From: Microcoleus sp. FACHB-68
GTDB lineage: Bacteria; Cyanobacteriota; Cyanobacteriia; Cyanobacteriales; Oscillatoriaceae
NCBI RefSeq assembly: GCF_014695715.1
Contig: NZ_JACJOT010000004.1
Location: 1-64,000, forward strand
DNA length: 64,000 bases
Direction: 5' to 3'
Under the pieces are notes generated by a model, which worked only from the letters and a program-made list of their open reading frames with translations, searched no databases and was not told the DNA's origin. Made by a program: the position numbers and the translations under genes. Positions 25,989-35,001 of the stretch are shown here, piece after piece. The number at the start of each line of letters is the position of its first letter. The first letter of the stretch is position 1.

Positions 25989-28634
25989 ATGCTCAAACTC
26001 ACAGCCGGCTATCAATTTAGAGGAGATAAAAATATGGCGAACAGCCTAGGGTTTGAAGCCATTCTTTATGAGATGTGGCATGAAGTTACCCTAAAAACCG
26101 GAAAGTTACTCAACGCAGATCGGGCGAGCGTATTTTTATTAGATCAAAAAAATAACGAACTTTGGTCAATTGCCGCCAGTGCTGAGCGTGGGGGATTTGT
26201 AGAAATTCGGATGCCTGCCGGTGTGGAAATTCTGGGTGAAGTCGTCGCTTCCAACAGAATTGTGAATATTCCCTTTGATTTCTATGACGATCCGCGTTCT
26301 AGTGCCACCAAAGAGCAAGATTTAAAAACCGGCTACCGCACTTATACCCTGATGGCTTTACCGCTATTTAATGAGGAAGGCGCTCTTATGGCCGTTGTTC
26401 AGCTTTTTAACAAACTGAAAGCAACTCATGATCTAGCAGCACCTTTGCCTAAAAAAGTTGACACTGCCGGTTTCACGCAATCAGATGAAGATTTGTTTAC
26501 AGACTTTGTCCCCTTAATGCGACCGATTTTAGAAAAATGTCAAACGGCTTCCGCACAGGCAATAGGATTAGCCACTGCCAATGAAAATCTCTCACCCACA
26601 ACCGCCGATTTAAATCAAGAAAAACAGGAAAAAATTGTTAAAGACTTAGGAGAAGATGCTGGGGAAAGTTCAGATTCTAATCAACTGATTCTGAACCCTC
26701 AAAACAATTTGCTAGGTTTAGAATCAATTCTTGAACAACAGCAGATTTCTACCGTACTCATGTCTGCTATTCGCTCCCTCTCTCAAAGTAGTTTAGATTT
26801 AGATGAAACAATTCAGGCGGTAATGAATGAAGCAAAACAGATAATGCGTGCAGATCGGGGAACCGTGTGGCTAATTGATCGCGAGAAAAATGAGCTATGG
26901 ACAAAAATCCCGATGGGCGGGACTTTAAAAGAAATTCGCATCCCGATGTGGGTAGGATTTGTTGGTCAAGTTGCTCAATCTGGCGAACCTTTGGTGATTG
27001 GTTTTGACTTGTATGAGCATCCAGATACCGAAACTGTCAAACAAACAGATCGCAAAGTTGGTTATCGCACTTGTAGCTTATTGTGCGTGCCAATTTTTAA
27101 CGGGGATGGGGGTTTAATTGGTGTAACGCAATTAGTCAATAAACAGCAACAAGGTGATTTCCCAGACTACGATCCAGATGAATGGCCTAACGCCCCCGAT
27201 TGTTGGAAAGCAAGTTATAATCGCAGCGACCAAGAGGTATTGCAGGCATTTAACATTAAAGCCGGCATCGTTCTGCAAAATGCGATGAAATTTTCAGCGC
27301 TCAAGCGGCAGGAACAGATCCAGCGCGATATTATTCGCACCCTTGCTTATGGGGTAGTTTCCACAGATCAAGCCGGCACCATCATCGCGATTAATGAAAG
27401 TGCAAAAAATTTATTGGGCTTTAGAAAAGAAGAGGAACTAGAAGGCCGCCTTGCTTGCGATTTAATTCAGTTTCAGAATAGCAATTTTACCAAATTGTTT
27501 CAAGCAGCCCTTGAAGCAAAGTATGAACGAGATTGTCAGCAATTCTACCCCAATCAAATTTTACTAGCCGGCGATGAGCAGCACATGATTAACTTATCAA
27601 TCAGCTCAATCGTCGATGCCGGCGAACCCGCTAATATTTATGGGGTTTTGGTGGTGATGGATAACATGAGCGATGAAAAACACCTCAAAAGCCAACTCTA
27701 TCAGTACATGACCCCTGAATTAGTCGAACAACTGCTAGACAATCCCCAGAATCGGCTCGCTAGCGGTAGTCCCCTCTCCCCCATACCTTTAACGCAGATC
27801 ACGGTAGCAGATAATCTCCTAACACTACAAACGATCCGCGAACGCAAGGATATCTCAGTTTTGTTCTCAGGAATTCGCAGTTTCACGCCTTTGCTGGAAA
27901 ACTTAGAAGATCAGGAAGTTAACCAGCTACTCAAAGAATATTTTGAGTCAATGACTGAGGCTGTATTCAAGAATAAAGGCACCATCGATAAATATGTTGG
28001 TGATGCGATAATCGCTCTTTTTGGTTGGTCTTTACCCCTAGAAGATCATGCCTGGTGTGCTGTGCAAACAGCAGTGGAAATGCGCTACCGGCTCGTGGAA
28101 TTAAATGTCCGCCGTGTTGAAGATGGCAAGCCGGCAATCCGCATCGGCATTGGCATCAACTCCGACAGTCTTCAAGCAAACAACATTGGCGCAACAAACC
28201 GCCTCGAATTTTCGAGTATTGGAGACGGAGTCAATCTCGGCTCCCAATTGGAAAAAGCTAGTAAAGAATATGGCTGCGACATTATTATTAGCGAAACAAC
28301 TTACCAACCCTGTGCGGAGCAAATTTGGGCAAGAGAACTTGACTTGATTGGCATTGAGGGTACAGACAAGCCAATGGCTATTTATCAAGTTGCCGGCTTG
28401 CGCTCTGAAGAAATTCCAGAAGAAAAGTTGCAGGTACTTGAATACTATTGCCAGGGACGTGAGTATTATCGCTCTCACCAATTTGTTAAAGCAATTGCTG
28501 CCTTTACAAAAGTTCTGGAAATTTCCAGTTGGGATAAACCGGCTGCCATCCAAATAGAGCGTTGCCAGCATTGGCTTCACACACCCCCACCGGCCAACTG
28601 GGATGGTGTCTGGAGGCTCACGGATTTAACCTAA
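25989..28634 (+). CDS. GAF-GAF-PAS protein with a class III nucleotide cyclase domain lacking key residues
   Basis: 881 residues. The architecture matches the Anabaena CyaB1 type: GAF-A (about 20-185, with an NK...DE motif as in cyclic-nucleotide-binding GAFs), GAF-B (about 255-440), PAS (445-560), cyclase (615-800) and a TPR-like tail ending WDGVW. In the cyclase, the first metal-binding Asp (normally FSDIRGFT) is Gly628 (LFSGIRSFT). The second, Asp672 in KYVGDA, is kept. The transition-state pair N-x3-R is Asn749 and Gln753 (VNLGSQLE). Two losses argue for a weak or inactive enzyme. The ATG at 25989 has an AAGGGG site; an ATG at 26034 has a better GAGGAG site 8 bases upstream and may be the true start. 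Confidence 0.88.
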   Translation: MLKLTAGYQFRGDKNMANSLGFEAILYEMWHEVTLKTGKLLNADRASVFLLDQKNNELWSIAASAERGGFVEIRMPAGVEILGEVVASNRIVNIPFDFYDDPRSSATKEQDLKTGYRTYTLMALPLFNEEGALMAVVQLFNKLKATHDLAAPLPKKVDTAGFTQSDEDLFTDFVPLMRPILEKCQTASAQAIGLATANENLSPTTADLNQEKQEKIVKDLGEDAGESSDSNQLILNPQNNLLGLESILEQQQISTVLMSAIRSLSQSSLDLDETIQAVMNEAKQIMRADRGTVWLIDREKNELWTKIPMGGTLKEIRIPMWVGFVGQVAQSGEPLVIGFDLYEHPDTETVKQTDRKVGYRTCSLLCVPIFNGDGGLIGVTQLVNKQQQGDFPDYDPDEWPNAPDCWKASYNRSDQEVLQAFNIKAGIVLQNAMKFSALKRQEQIQRDIIRTLAYGVVSTDQAGTIIAINESAKNLLGFRKEEELEGRLACDLIQFQNSNFTKLFQAALEAKYERDCQQFYPNQILLAGDEQHMINLSISSIVDAGEPANIYGVLVVMDNMSDEKHLKSQLYQYMTPELVEQLLDNPQNRLASGSPLSPIPLTQITVADNLLTLQTIRERKDISVLFSGIRSFTPLLENLEDQEVNQLLKEYFESMTEAVFKNKGTIDKYVGDAIIALFGWSLPLEDHAWCAVQTAVEMRYRLVELNVRRVEDGKPAIRIGIGINSDSLQANNIGATNRLEFSSIGDGVNLGSQLEKASKEYGCDIIISETTYQPCAEQIWARELDLIGIEGTDKPMAIYQVAGLRSEEIPEEKLQVLEYYCQGREYYRSHQFVKAIAAFTKVLEISSWDKPAAIQIERCQHWLHTPPPANWDGVWRLTDLT

Positions 28635-28681
28635 AACGCAGTGGCGTTAGTATTTCGCTACAACGATGTTTGTGAAAGCCG

Positions 28682-28720
28682 GTTGGGGTGCTTTACTGAA
28701 CGCCCCAACGCCTTCTTTTT
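28682..28720 (+). terminator. Intrinsic terminator of the cyclase-like gene
   Basis: GTTGGGG (28682-28688) pairs with CCCCAAC (28703-28709) around a 14-base loop, followed by CCTTCTTTTT. Confidence 0.75.
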
Positions 28721-28726
28721 AAAGAT

Positions 28727-28752
28727 AAAAAAACCGCACTTCCCATGTGCGG
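28727..28752 (-). terminator. Intrinsic terminator for the 66-residue minus-strand gene
   Basis: Read on the minus strand: CCGCAC, 7-base loop, GTGCGG, then seven T. It lies 176 bp past the stop of the gene at 28928. Confidence 0.8.
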
Positions 28753-28927
28753 CTTAATTCCAAATGTCTCCATGACGTATCTCGAAACTTGTTAATCAAA
28801 CTTGATTAAAATATATTGTGCTAAATCAATTCAATAATTGCTTTAGGAAAATCTCTATCAGCTCAAACTTAATAGGCGGTTGACTCAAATTGTCACTTAA
28901 TCGGGTAGCTGTCGAAAATCACAAGCA

Positions 28928-29128
28928 TTAATCTAAAATCTTCAGCCAACCCCGACGAACGGCGTGCAGCAAGCGATCAATCGCCGCTTGATCGTCTTCC
29001 GTGAGGGAACAGTCGAGTAGAGCTGCTCTTAAAGTCTGCCGAGCTGTTAAGGTTAGCCAGCCAGAGTTCCAGGCTTGACCAAAAAGGTCGGCGATGCTGG
29101 GTTTGGGGAAAAGTGCTTGAGCTGGCAT
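28928..29128 (-). CDS. Small protein of 66 residues, unknown function
   Basis: Acidic and basic helical protein with the pattern SIADLFGQAW - LTLTARQTLRAALL - LTEDDQAAIDRLLHAVRRGWL. The last motif (DRLL.AVRRG.L at the extreme C-terminus) resembles a small conserved cyanobacterial protein that I remember without a name. An AGG lies about 10 bases before the ATG. It has its own minus-strand terminator, which supports it being real. There is no membrane segment and no cysteine apart from one Cys. Confidence 0.6.
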   Translation of the reverse strand: MPAQALFPKPSIADLFGQAWNSGWLTLTARQTLRAALLDCSLTEDDQAAIDRLLHAVRRGWLKILD

Positions 29129-29271
29129 ATTGGTAACCTGAACTCGACAATCCTAATATCAACTATTTTTCGATTCATTCCAGTGATGTAATGCGCTCTG
29201 GAGTGTGATCCTCATCTATTGAGTGCGCGATTGAAATCAGTCAACACTTGTGATCTTACCCATCGCTTTAG

Positions 29272-29285
29272 GTGATTTACATCAC
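29272..29285. promoter_or_regulatory. Possible CRP-family operator (GTGA-N6-TCAC)
   Basis: GTGATTTACATCAC matches the symmetric CRP/SyCRP1 core TGTGA-N6-TCACA in 8 of 10 positions. It lies 144 bp upstream of the 66-residue gene and 70 bp past the stop of the next minus-strand gene. Chance occurrence is possible. Confidence 0.3.
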
Positions 29286-29356
29286 TACAGCTCCTAGCTT
29301 TGACAGGATCTAGCTGCTTAAGGCATAGGCATGGTTTCTGCGGTGCCGCAAATCGA

Positions 29357-29557
29357 TCAGTTTAATAAAGCTCGCTGTTCTAGATACAGAGTTGTTTGCG
29401 CTGCCTGCGTGGCCGTTTTCTTAGCTTTATCCTGAATCGACTTGAGAGCCATCCGCACAACCCATTTAGAGAGATCAGGGTTGTTTTCAATTTCGGTAAT
29501 CAGGAGTTCTAAATCAGTGATAATACAATTAATTTGGGCTTGAGTGGGGGAATTCAT
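29357..29557 (-). CDS. Small helical protein of 66 residues, unknown function
   Basis: The start is taken at the ATG at 29557 (MNSPTQAQINC...); an upstream ATG at 29587 would add ten unlikely residues. The protein is all-helical in appearance (ITDLELLITEIENNP, KWVVRMALKSIQDKAKK, AAQTTLYLEQRALLN). No Shine-Dalgarno is obvious. No family was recognised. Confidence 0.45.
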   Translation of the reverse strand: MNSPTQAQINCIITDLELLITEIENNPDLSKWVVRMALKSIQDKAKKTATQAAQTTLYLEQRALLN

Positions 29558-29619
29558 GGCTGTTAATGGGTAGGGCAATAGTTGCAAAATTTAATCCAAC
29601 ACGCTCGCTCATGTTTTGA

Positions 29620-29832
29620 ATGGATCGCCCTGATTTAAAGTCGGTTGTAGCGAAATCAACCGAAATGCTTAATAGGTTTCAAAAGTTGTTAAGCGACAAA
29701 AAAAATCTTAAGCCGGCTTCATCAGAATTTCTATGGCTAGGATATCAAATTCGGGCAGGGAATCTTGAAAAAAAGCCAGGGTCAGAGGTTCCAAATTCTG
29801 AAGTAGCCTCTTCTTGGCTTTGCAGCGAGTAG
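29620..29832 (+). CDS. Doubtful small ORF of 70 residues
   Basis: The first half looks like a helical protein (DLKSVVAKSTEMLNRFQKLL) and the rest has low complexity. It has no ribosome site and no recognised family. It could be a remnant or a chance ORF. Confidence 0.2.
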   Translation: MDRPDLKSVVAKSTEMLNRFQKLLSDKKNLKPASSEFLWLGYQIRAGNLEKKPGSEVPNSEVASSWLCSE

Positions 29833-30280
29833 ACGAACTGGATAAAGAAACGGGGGGAGCACTGAAGAAAAATTCAAATTGCATCATGTTTGCTTGAAAT
29901 CTATGTGTTTAATTTAAAAAGGATTAATAAGCCGCAGTGAAAATCCTGTGGCACTTCTGCCGGCTGACTGCGAAGTGCAAGCCGGCAACTTCAGGGCTGG
30001 GTTGCCATTGAGGGGTGCAAACCCTTGCTCCATCAAAATCCTGGGCGAAGGGGCGGCTCGCTTGAAGAACCGGCAGCTATGACAACTCTCAGACTGGCTG
30101 CTTCCAACACCGGCTGCCGGCCTTATAAAATCAACTTGAATTCCCTATTTTGGCAACATTAAACCGACACCTAATCATTTGAGGGCAAAATACGATTAAA
30201 CTTTTTGTGACAATTGCAACCTTCCACATCGGATTTAGAGCCGTGAGTTTATCTATGCTGAATGATTACCGAGGGCAGTG
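29833..30280. other. Spacer before the NACHT gene
   Basis: 448 bp with several GCCGGC-containing short repeats (29950-30125) and an AT-rich last 130 bp that probably holds the promoter. No gene was recognised. Confidence 0.35.
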
Positions 30281-33061
30281 ATGATGAGGCTGAAAATGCA
30301 ACAGATTATCCAAGCCCCAGCAGTGGCTTCTGCGCGGCAGAGTGTTACAACTCGCTACAAATTGCTCGTTGAAGTTAAGAACGAAGTTGAAAGCCGGCTT
30401 AAACAGTCATTGCATCACACACTGCTGCTCAAGTCACAGCAAGAACAACAGCAGCCAAGTCCCCGGCTTTGGGATGTGGAAGTGAAAATCGGCACTCAGC
30501 CTAGTGTGCGGCTGTTGCCAGGAAAGGAAATTATTGAACTGTTTGACTTGCCATCCGTCGCCGGCAAGTTATTAATTTTAGGATCACCCGGATCGGGCAA
30601 AACCACGACCCTGTTAGAACTGGCAACAGAACTCGTCAATCGCGCCCTCAACGATCCCCGTGAACCGATGCCGGTGTTGCTCAACCTTTGCTCTTGGAAA
30701 GAAGATCGGCGAACTTTGGCTGAGTGGCTGGTGGAAGAACTGCAGGCAAAATATGGCATTCAAGCCGAACTCGTTAAACAGTGGCTGGCAACCGGCCAAC
30801 TGTTGCCTCTGCTCGATGGGCTAGATGAACTGCGCTCAGAGTGGCAAAAGCCCTGTGTGCTAGCAATAAACCGATTTCTCGTTGACTATCAACCGGATCG
30901 TTTAGTTGTGTGCAGTGGACTAGCAGAATACGCCAACTGCAAAACTCTGCTACAAGTGAACGGCGCAATTTATTTGTTACCCCTAACTGAGGCGCAAGTT
31001 CAGAATTACCTGTGGAGTTTAGGATCGCACCAGTTGTGGCAGAGCGTTCAAAATGACCCGAATTTGTTGAAGTGGGCAAAAACCCCTGTGTTTTTGAACC
31101 TGATCGCCCTGGCAGCGGAAGAAATCTGGCTGGATGAGTGGCAGGCGCGTCCTTCTGATGAATCTCGCTGTCGGTATTTGCTCGATGCCTATATTCGCCG
31201 GCAGCTCAAACAAGAAATCAACGATCCGCAGGGAAGTGCCGGTAAACCCCCCACCCCAGAACAAACCAGACATTGGCTGAGTTGGCTGGCAAAATGGCTG
31301 AAACGCTCGACAAACGACGAGTTTGCCATCGAAAATATGCAACCGGCATGGTTGCCAACGGCGATTCACCAATGGAGTTACCGGCTTGGGGTGGGGCTGA
31401 TTGTGGGGCTGATTGGCGGGATCAGTTGCGGCCTGAGTTTTGGGCCACTTGCCGGCCTGCTCGGGAGCCTGTTTTTTGGGCTATTGGGAGGACTTAGTTT
31501 CAAAATTGCGCCGGCAGAACCCCTGAACTGGTCGTGGGAAAAAGCCAGGAAGGGGCTACTCATCGGGATGATTTTGGGGCTACTGGCGGGGCTAGCCGGC
31601 GGCCTATTTTTAGCCATCCTGGGTGAATTAGTGGGAGGCTTTTTCGGCGCAGTGCGAGCCATTATTGGCGGGCTAATTGGAGGGCTGATTTTCGGCAGTT
31701 CTCAAGGACTCAATGACCTGGAAATCAAGCCCAAAACAATGCCGAACCAGGGAATTTGGCATTCTGTCTCTACCGCCGGTTTGTTTACCTTAATGAGCGC
31801 GGTCAGCTTTGGGGTGAGTTTTGGCCTCATGGGTGGGTTCATCACCGGCTTAGGTGGTCTGGGTTTTGGCATCCTGGCCGGTCTTGCTTGTGGCGGCATT
31901 GCTTGCCTGCAGCATTTCACCCTGCGCCTCATCCTCTGGGCGCATGGCTACGCGCCGTGGAACTACGCCCGTTTCCTGCAATACGCCAATTCTCTCGGCT
32001 TTGTACAGCAAATCGGCGGGCGTTACCGCTTTCCCCACGAGTTGCTGCGAACCCATTTGGCTGCACCGGCACTCGGCGAGATCGTCCTGCGGCGTTCCTC
32101 TGGGCAATTGGTTAAAACCGTTGCCGGTCATTCCGATTACGTTCAAGCCGTTGCCATCAGTCCCGATGGCCGGCTCGTTGTTAGCGGCAGTGATGACAAA
32201 ACGATCAAGCTGTGGCAGCGGATTGCCCGTCAGGATGGACGCCCCGGCGTGCGACCTCTACGCACCCTCACCGGGCATTCCGGCTACGTTCGCACCGTGG
32301 CAATTAGTCCAGATGGTCAACTCCTCGCCAGTGGTAGCAATGACAAAACCATCAAAATTTGGCATTTGGGTGCCGATTCCTCTGGAATTTCCCAGGGAAC
32401 GCCGGTACTGACGTTGGCCGGCCATTCTAACTGGGTGCGTTCGGTTGCCTTCAGTCCAGACGGTCAACTCCTCGCCAGTTGCGGTGACGACAAGACGATT
32501 AATATCTGGTATTTGCGAACCGGCCAAATGCTGGCTAATTTATCGGGTCATTCAGACTATGTTCGCTGTCTGGCTTTCAGTCCCGATGGTCAATTCCTGG
32601 CCAGCGGCAGCGATGACAAGACAATTAATATCTGGCACATGGCCGGCGGACAGCCGAGTGAGTCGCCGGTACTAACGCTTGAGGGTCATTCTGGCTATGT
32701 GCGGACGCTGACGATTGCTCGCAACGGGCAATTACTCGTCAGTGGCAGCGATGACCAAACAATTACCGTTTGGCAGATGGGTTCGGGTGATTCTGATCGC
32801 GCTGCCGGTTCGCCCGTGCATCTGTTGGGAGGTCATGCTGGGCCGGTTTGGGCTGTGGCGATCAGCCCGGATGGTCAGCTGCTTGCCAGTAGCAGCCGCG
32901 ACAAAACGATTAAAATTTGGAATCTATCGACCGGCGAATTGCTGCGAACCATTTCTCTCGGTTCTGCCGGCATTTTTTCTGTCGTTTTTAGTCCAGACGG
33001 TCAATACCTGATCGGGGGCAGTCAGAACAGTACGATTGAAATTTTGCCGGTGTATTCGTGA
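30281..33061 (+). CDS. NACHT-type STAND NTPase with glycine-rich membrane region and WD40 propeller
   Basis: 926 residues from the ATG at 30281, with GAGGG 6 bases upstream. The N-terminal 85 residues are helical. NACHT follows, with Walker A GSPGSGKT (101-108) and Walker B LLPLLDGLDEL (Asp179, Asp182). Residues about 370-565 are a run of hydrophobic Gly-rich segments (GLIVGLIGG, GLLAGLAGG, GGFITGLGG) that look like packed membrane helices. A short wHTH-like link (RFPHELLRTHL) follows, then seven WD40 repeats (GHS..V...A.SPDGQLLASGS..KTI.IW) from about 607 to the end, enough for one full propeller. STAND proteins oligomerise on ligand sensing. The WD40 part is the likely sensor and the membrane part a possible effector (inference). 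Some bacterial NACHT proteins act against phage. Confidence 0.88.
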   Translation: MMRLKMQQIIQAPAVASARQSVTTRYKLLVEVKNEVESRLKQSLHHTLLLKSQQEQQQPSPRLWDVEVKIGTQPSVRLLPGKEIIELFDLPSVAGKLLILGSPGSGKTTTLLELATELVNRALNDPREPMPVLLNLCSWKEDRRTLAEWLVEELQAKYGIQAELVKQWLATGQLLPLLDGLDELRSEWQKPCVLAINRFLVDYQPDRLVVCSGLAEYANCKTLLQVNGAIYLLPLTEAQVQNYLWSLGSHQLWQSVQNDPNLLKWAKTPVFLNLIALAAEEIWLDEWQARPSDESRCRYLLDAYIRRQLKQEINDPQGSAGKPPTPEQTRHWLSWLAKWLKRSTNDEFAIENMQPAWLPTAIHQWSYRLGVGLIVGLIGGISCGLSFGPLAGLLGSLFFGLLGGLSFKIAPAEPLNWSWEKARKGLLIGMILGLLAGLAGGLFLAILGELVGGFFGAVRAIIGGLIGGLIFGSSQGLNDLEIKPKTMPNQGIWHSVSTAGLFTLMSAVSFGVSFGLMGGFITGLGGLGFGILAGLACGGIACLQHFTLRLILWAHGYAPWNYARFLQYANSLGFVQQIGGRYRFPHELLRTHLAAPALGEIVLRRSSGQLVKTVAGHSDYVQAVAISPDGRLVVSGSDDKTIKLWQRIARQDGRPGVRPLRTLTGHSGYVRTVAISPDGQLLASGSNDKTIKIWHLGADSSGISQGTPVLTLAGHSNWVRSVAFSPDGQLLASCGDDKTINIWYLRTGQMLANLSGHSDYVRCLAFSPDGQFLASGSDDKTINIWHMAGGQPSESPVLTLEGHSGYVRTLTIARNGQLLVSGSDDQTITVWQMGSGDSDRAAGSPVHLLGGHAGPVWAVAISPDGQLLASSSRDKTIKIWNLSTGELLRTISLGSAGIFSVVFSPDGQYLIGGSQNSTIEILPVYS

Positions 33062-33398
33062 CGGCCTCAAGGGCGCTAATCCAGTTGTCTTCTGGACTCT
33101 GGCTTCGCCCAACTCACGTTTGTGTTAGGATAAACTGCTAGTTCAGGCGGCCAAAGTGATGATTTTGTATAAGAAATTGAAATAACTCGGTGAACAGTTG
33201 CCGGCACACCTCATGGAAAACAAAGGCACACCATTACAGGCAAGATCCAGCGCTCACCGGCATAACATTTAGGCGCTAGAGTTCTTAGTGTGGCGCTTAA
33301 TTCTCTGGCTTTGAAAGGAACTAGATCCCTGAGAATGGCGACCATTATAGTTAGTTTGAAAAACGACCCCGCTAGATTGCCACGTTTAAGGTAAACTT
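33062..33398. other. Spacer upstream of the TPR gene
   Basis: 337 bp. No ORF with a ribosome site was found. It presumably contains the promoter for the downstream TPR gene, which has only a weak AAGG-type site before its ATG. Confidence 0.35.
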
Positions 33399-33980
33399 AT
33401 GAACCACATTCACAAAACTGTTGCTATCTTAGGAATCGCCGCCGTACTCGGTGGAGGAGCGATTTCAGTTCAGGCGCAGACTCCACAACCAATCTTCATG
33501 ACTCAAAATGCTGAAGATTTATTCAGCCAAGGGTTGGAAAAGATGGAGAAAGGAGACTTTAAAGGCGCGATTGATGACTTTTCTAAGAGTTTGCAAATCA
33601 AGCCGAATAATGCTGAAACCTTCTATTATCGAGGACTGGCGCAGGATCTTCTGGAACAAAATGATAAAGCGCTAGAGGATTACAGCGAAGCCATCCGTTT
33701 AGCTCCGGATAATACCTATGCTTACAACAACCGGGGCACTGTTTACGCTGAACTCAAAGATTATCAAAAGGCCATTCAAGATTACGATCGCGCTTTGCAG
33801 ATTGATGTTGATAATGCAAATGCTTATTACAACCGAGGATTAGCGAACTCTGCTTTAGGAAATCCCCAAAGTGCCTTAACCGATTTTCAGAAAGCTGCAG
33901 ACCTTTACAAAAAACAAGGAAAAACCCAGGATTACGAAGACGCGATGAACCGACTCACTGAGCTGCAAAAGCCGCAGTAA
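33399..33980 (+). CDS. Exported TPR-repeat protein
   Basis: 193 residues. A Sec signal peptide (MNHIHK, then a hydrophobic AILGIAAVLGGGAI core, cleavage near VQA-QTP) directs it to the periplasm. About four TPR units follow from residue 42, with typical ...YYRGLAQ..L....KAL.DYSEAI.L.P, YNNRGTVYAEL and YYNRGLANSALG helices. TPRs mediate protein-protein contacts; no enzyme domain is present. The pentapeptide/TPR gene follows on the same strand 117 bp later. Confidence 0.85.
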   Translation: MNHIHKTVAILGIAAVLGGGAISVQAQTPQPIFMTQNAEDLFSQGLEKMEKGDFKGAIDDFSKSLQIKPNNAETFYYRGLAQDLLEQNDKALEDYSEAIRLAPDNTYAYNNRGTVYAELKDYQKAIQDYDRALQIDVDNANAYYNRGLANSALGNPQSALTDFQKAADLYKKQGKTQDYEDAMNRLTELQKPQ

Positions 33981-34097
33981 CGTTGCCGGCACGTCTTAAG
34001 ATAAACTGGATGGCCACGGATTGCCCCGCAGGGGCTGTGCAAAAAATTCCGCTAGCCTGATTGATCGACTGTCTGGATGCTCTGCTATGACGCCACC

Positions 34098-34865
34098 ATG
34101 ATATCAAGAACACTCGCCACCGCAGCACTACTCACGGTTTTAAGTCTGCCCACTGCTGCCCGATCGGAAAACTTAGAACATACCAGACAGCTACTTGCTT
34201 CTAAACAATGTCCCAAGTGCGAACTCAGCGGCGCTGGCTTGGTTCTCGCTAACCTCATGGGTGCCAATCTTGGGGGTGCTAATTTGAATCGGGCGAATCT
34301 CAGCCGCGCGGATCTGACGCGTGCCAATTTAAGTGGGGCTGATTTGAGCAGTGCAGGTTTGTTTGGTGCGAATTTGGGACAGGCAAACCTGAAAGGAGCA
34401 AATTTGGCCGGCGCGGATTTGAGAGATGCCAACCTTGCCGGTGCGGATCTCACGGGCGTGAATCTAGCCGGCGCGAATGTGAAGGGTACGATTGGGCTGG
34501 GTGAATACGTCGGCAGGTTGGAGAACCTGTATCAGTGGGCAATGGAAGAAGGGCAGCGGAAAAATTATCCGGGCGCGATTGAGTATTTCAATCAAGCACT
34601 AACCATTAAACCGGACTTTGCTCCCGCTTTCCTCGGTCGCGCAGCGGCGAAGGCAGAAATGGGAAACTATACAGGGGGGCTTCAAGATGCCCAACAAGCG
34701 GAAACGCTTTATTCAGCCCAAGGCGATCCCAATGGCTACCAAACCTCTCAGCTATTGATTAAACAGATTGAAGTTTATCAAAAAAGAGCTAGAGGCGAAG
34801 GCGGCGGGGGTGGTGGCAATTTGCTGAATGTCCTCGGCGGACTTTTGCTACGTGTTCTCTTCTAA
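34098..34865 (+). CDS. Exported pentapeptide-repeat protein with TPR segment
   Basis: 255 residues from the ATG at 34098, chosen because it begins a good signal peptide (MISRTLATAALLTVLSLPTA, cleavage at ARS-E); an in-frame ATG at 34077 lies before it. After a conserved LLASKQCPKCELSGAGL motif come about 18 A(D/N)LxX pentapeptides that form a right-handed beta-helix. Then comes a TPR pair (YPGAIEYFNQALTIKPDFAPAFLGRA). The C-terminus is Gly-rich (GEGGGGGGN) with a hydrophobic end. The function is unknown; the QCPKC cysteines could form a disulfide or bind a metal. Confidence 0.82.
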   Translation: MISRTLATAALLTVLSLPTAARSENLEHTRQLLASKQCPKCELSGAGLVLANLMGANLGGANLNRANLSRADLTRANLSGADLSSAGLFGANLGQANLKGANLAGADLRDANLAGADLTGVNLAGANVKGTIGLGEYVGRLENLYQWAMEEGQRKNYPGAIEYFNQALTIKPDFAPAFLGRAAAKAEMGNYTGGLQDAQQAETLYSAQGDPNGYQTSQLLIKQIEVYQKRARGEGGGGGGNLLNVLGGLLLRVLF

Positions 34866-34866
34866 G

Positions 34867-34903
34867 TGCTCAGTGCCCAGTCCTCAGTGCTCAGTGGCAA
34901 CAA
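34867..34903. repeat. Heptameric CAGTGCT/CAGTCCT repeats
   Basis: Five degenerate copies of a CTCAGTG/CCCAGTC heptamer follow the stop codon. Short tandem heptamers of this kind are common in filamentous cyanobacteria. A related stretch lies at 50930-50968. Confidence 0.6.
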
Positions 34904-35001
34904 GTACAAGTTGATCAGATGGGTAACAGCTATTAAGTGAAGCGTCTCCGTAACATTACCTAGAAACGGCCACAGGGCATTCTCTAACCTACTCACGACA
35001 C

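Noticed and set aside
28101-28580. 159-codon minus-strand ORF opposite the cyclase domain
   Set aside because: Lies wholly inside a gene with conserved motifs; no family resemblance.
31854-32411. 185-codon plus-strand ORF within the NACHT-WD40 gene
   Set aside because: Out-of-frame shadow across the membrane/WD40 junction; the in-frame product is clearly real.
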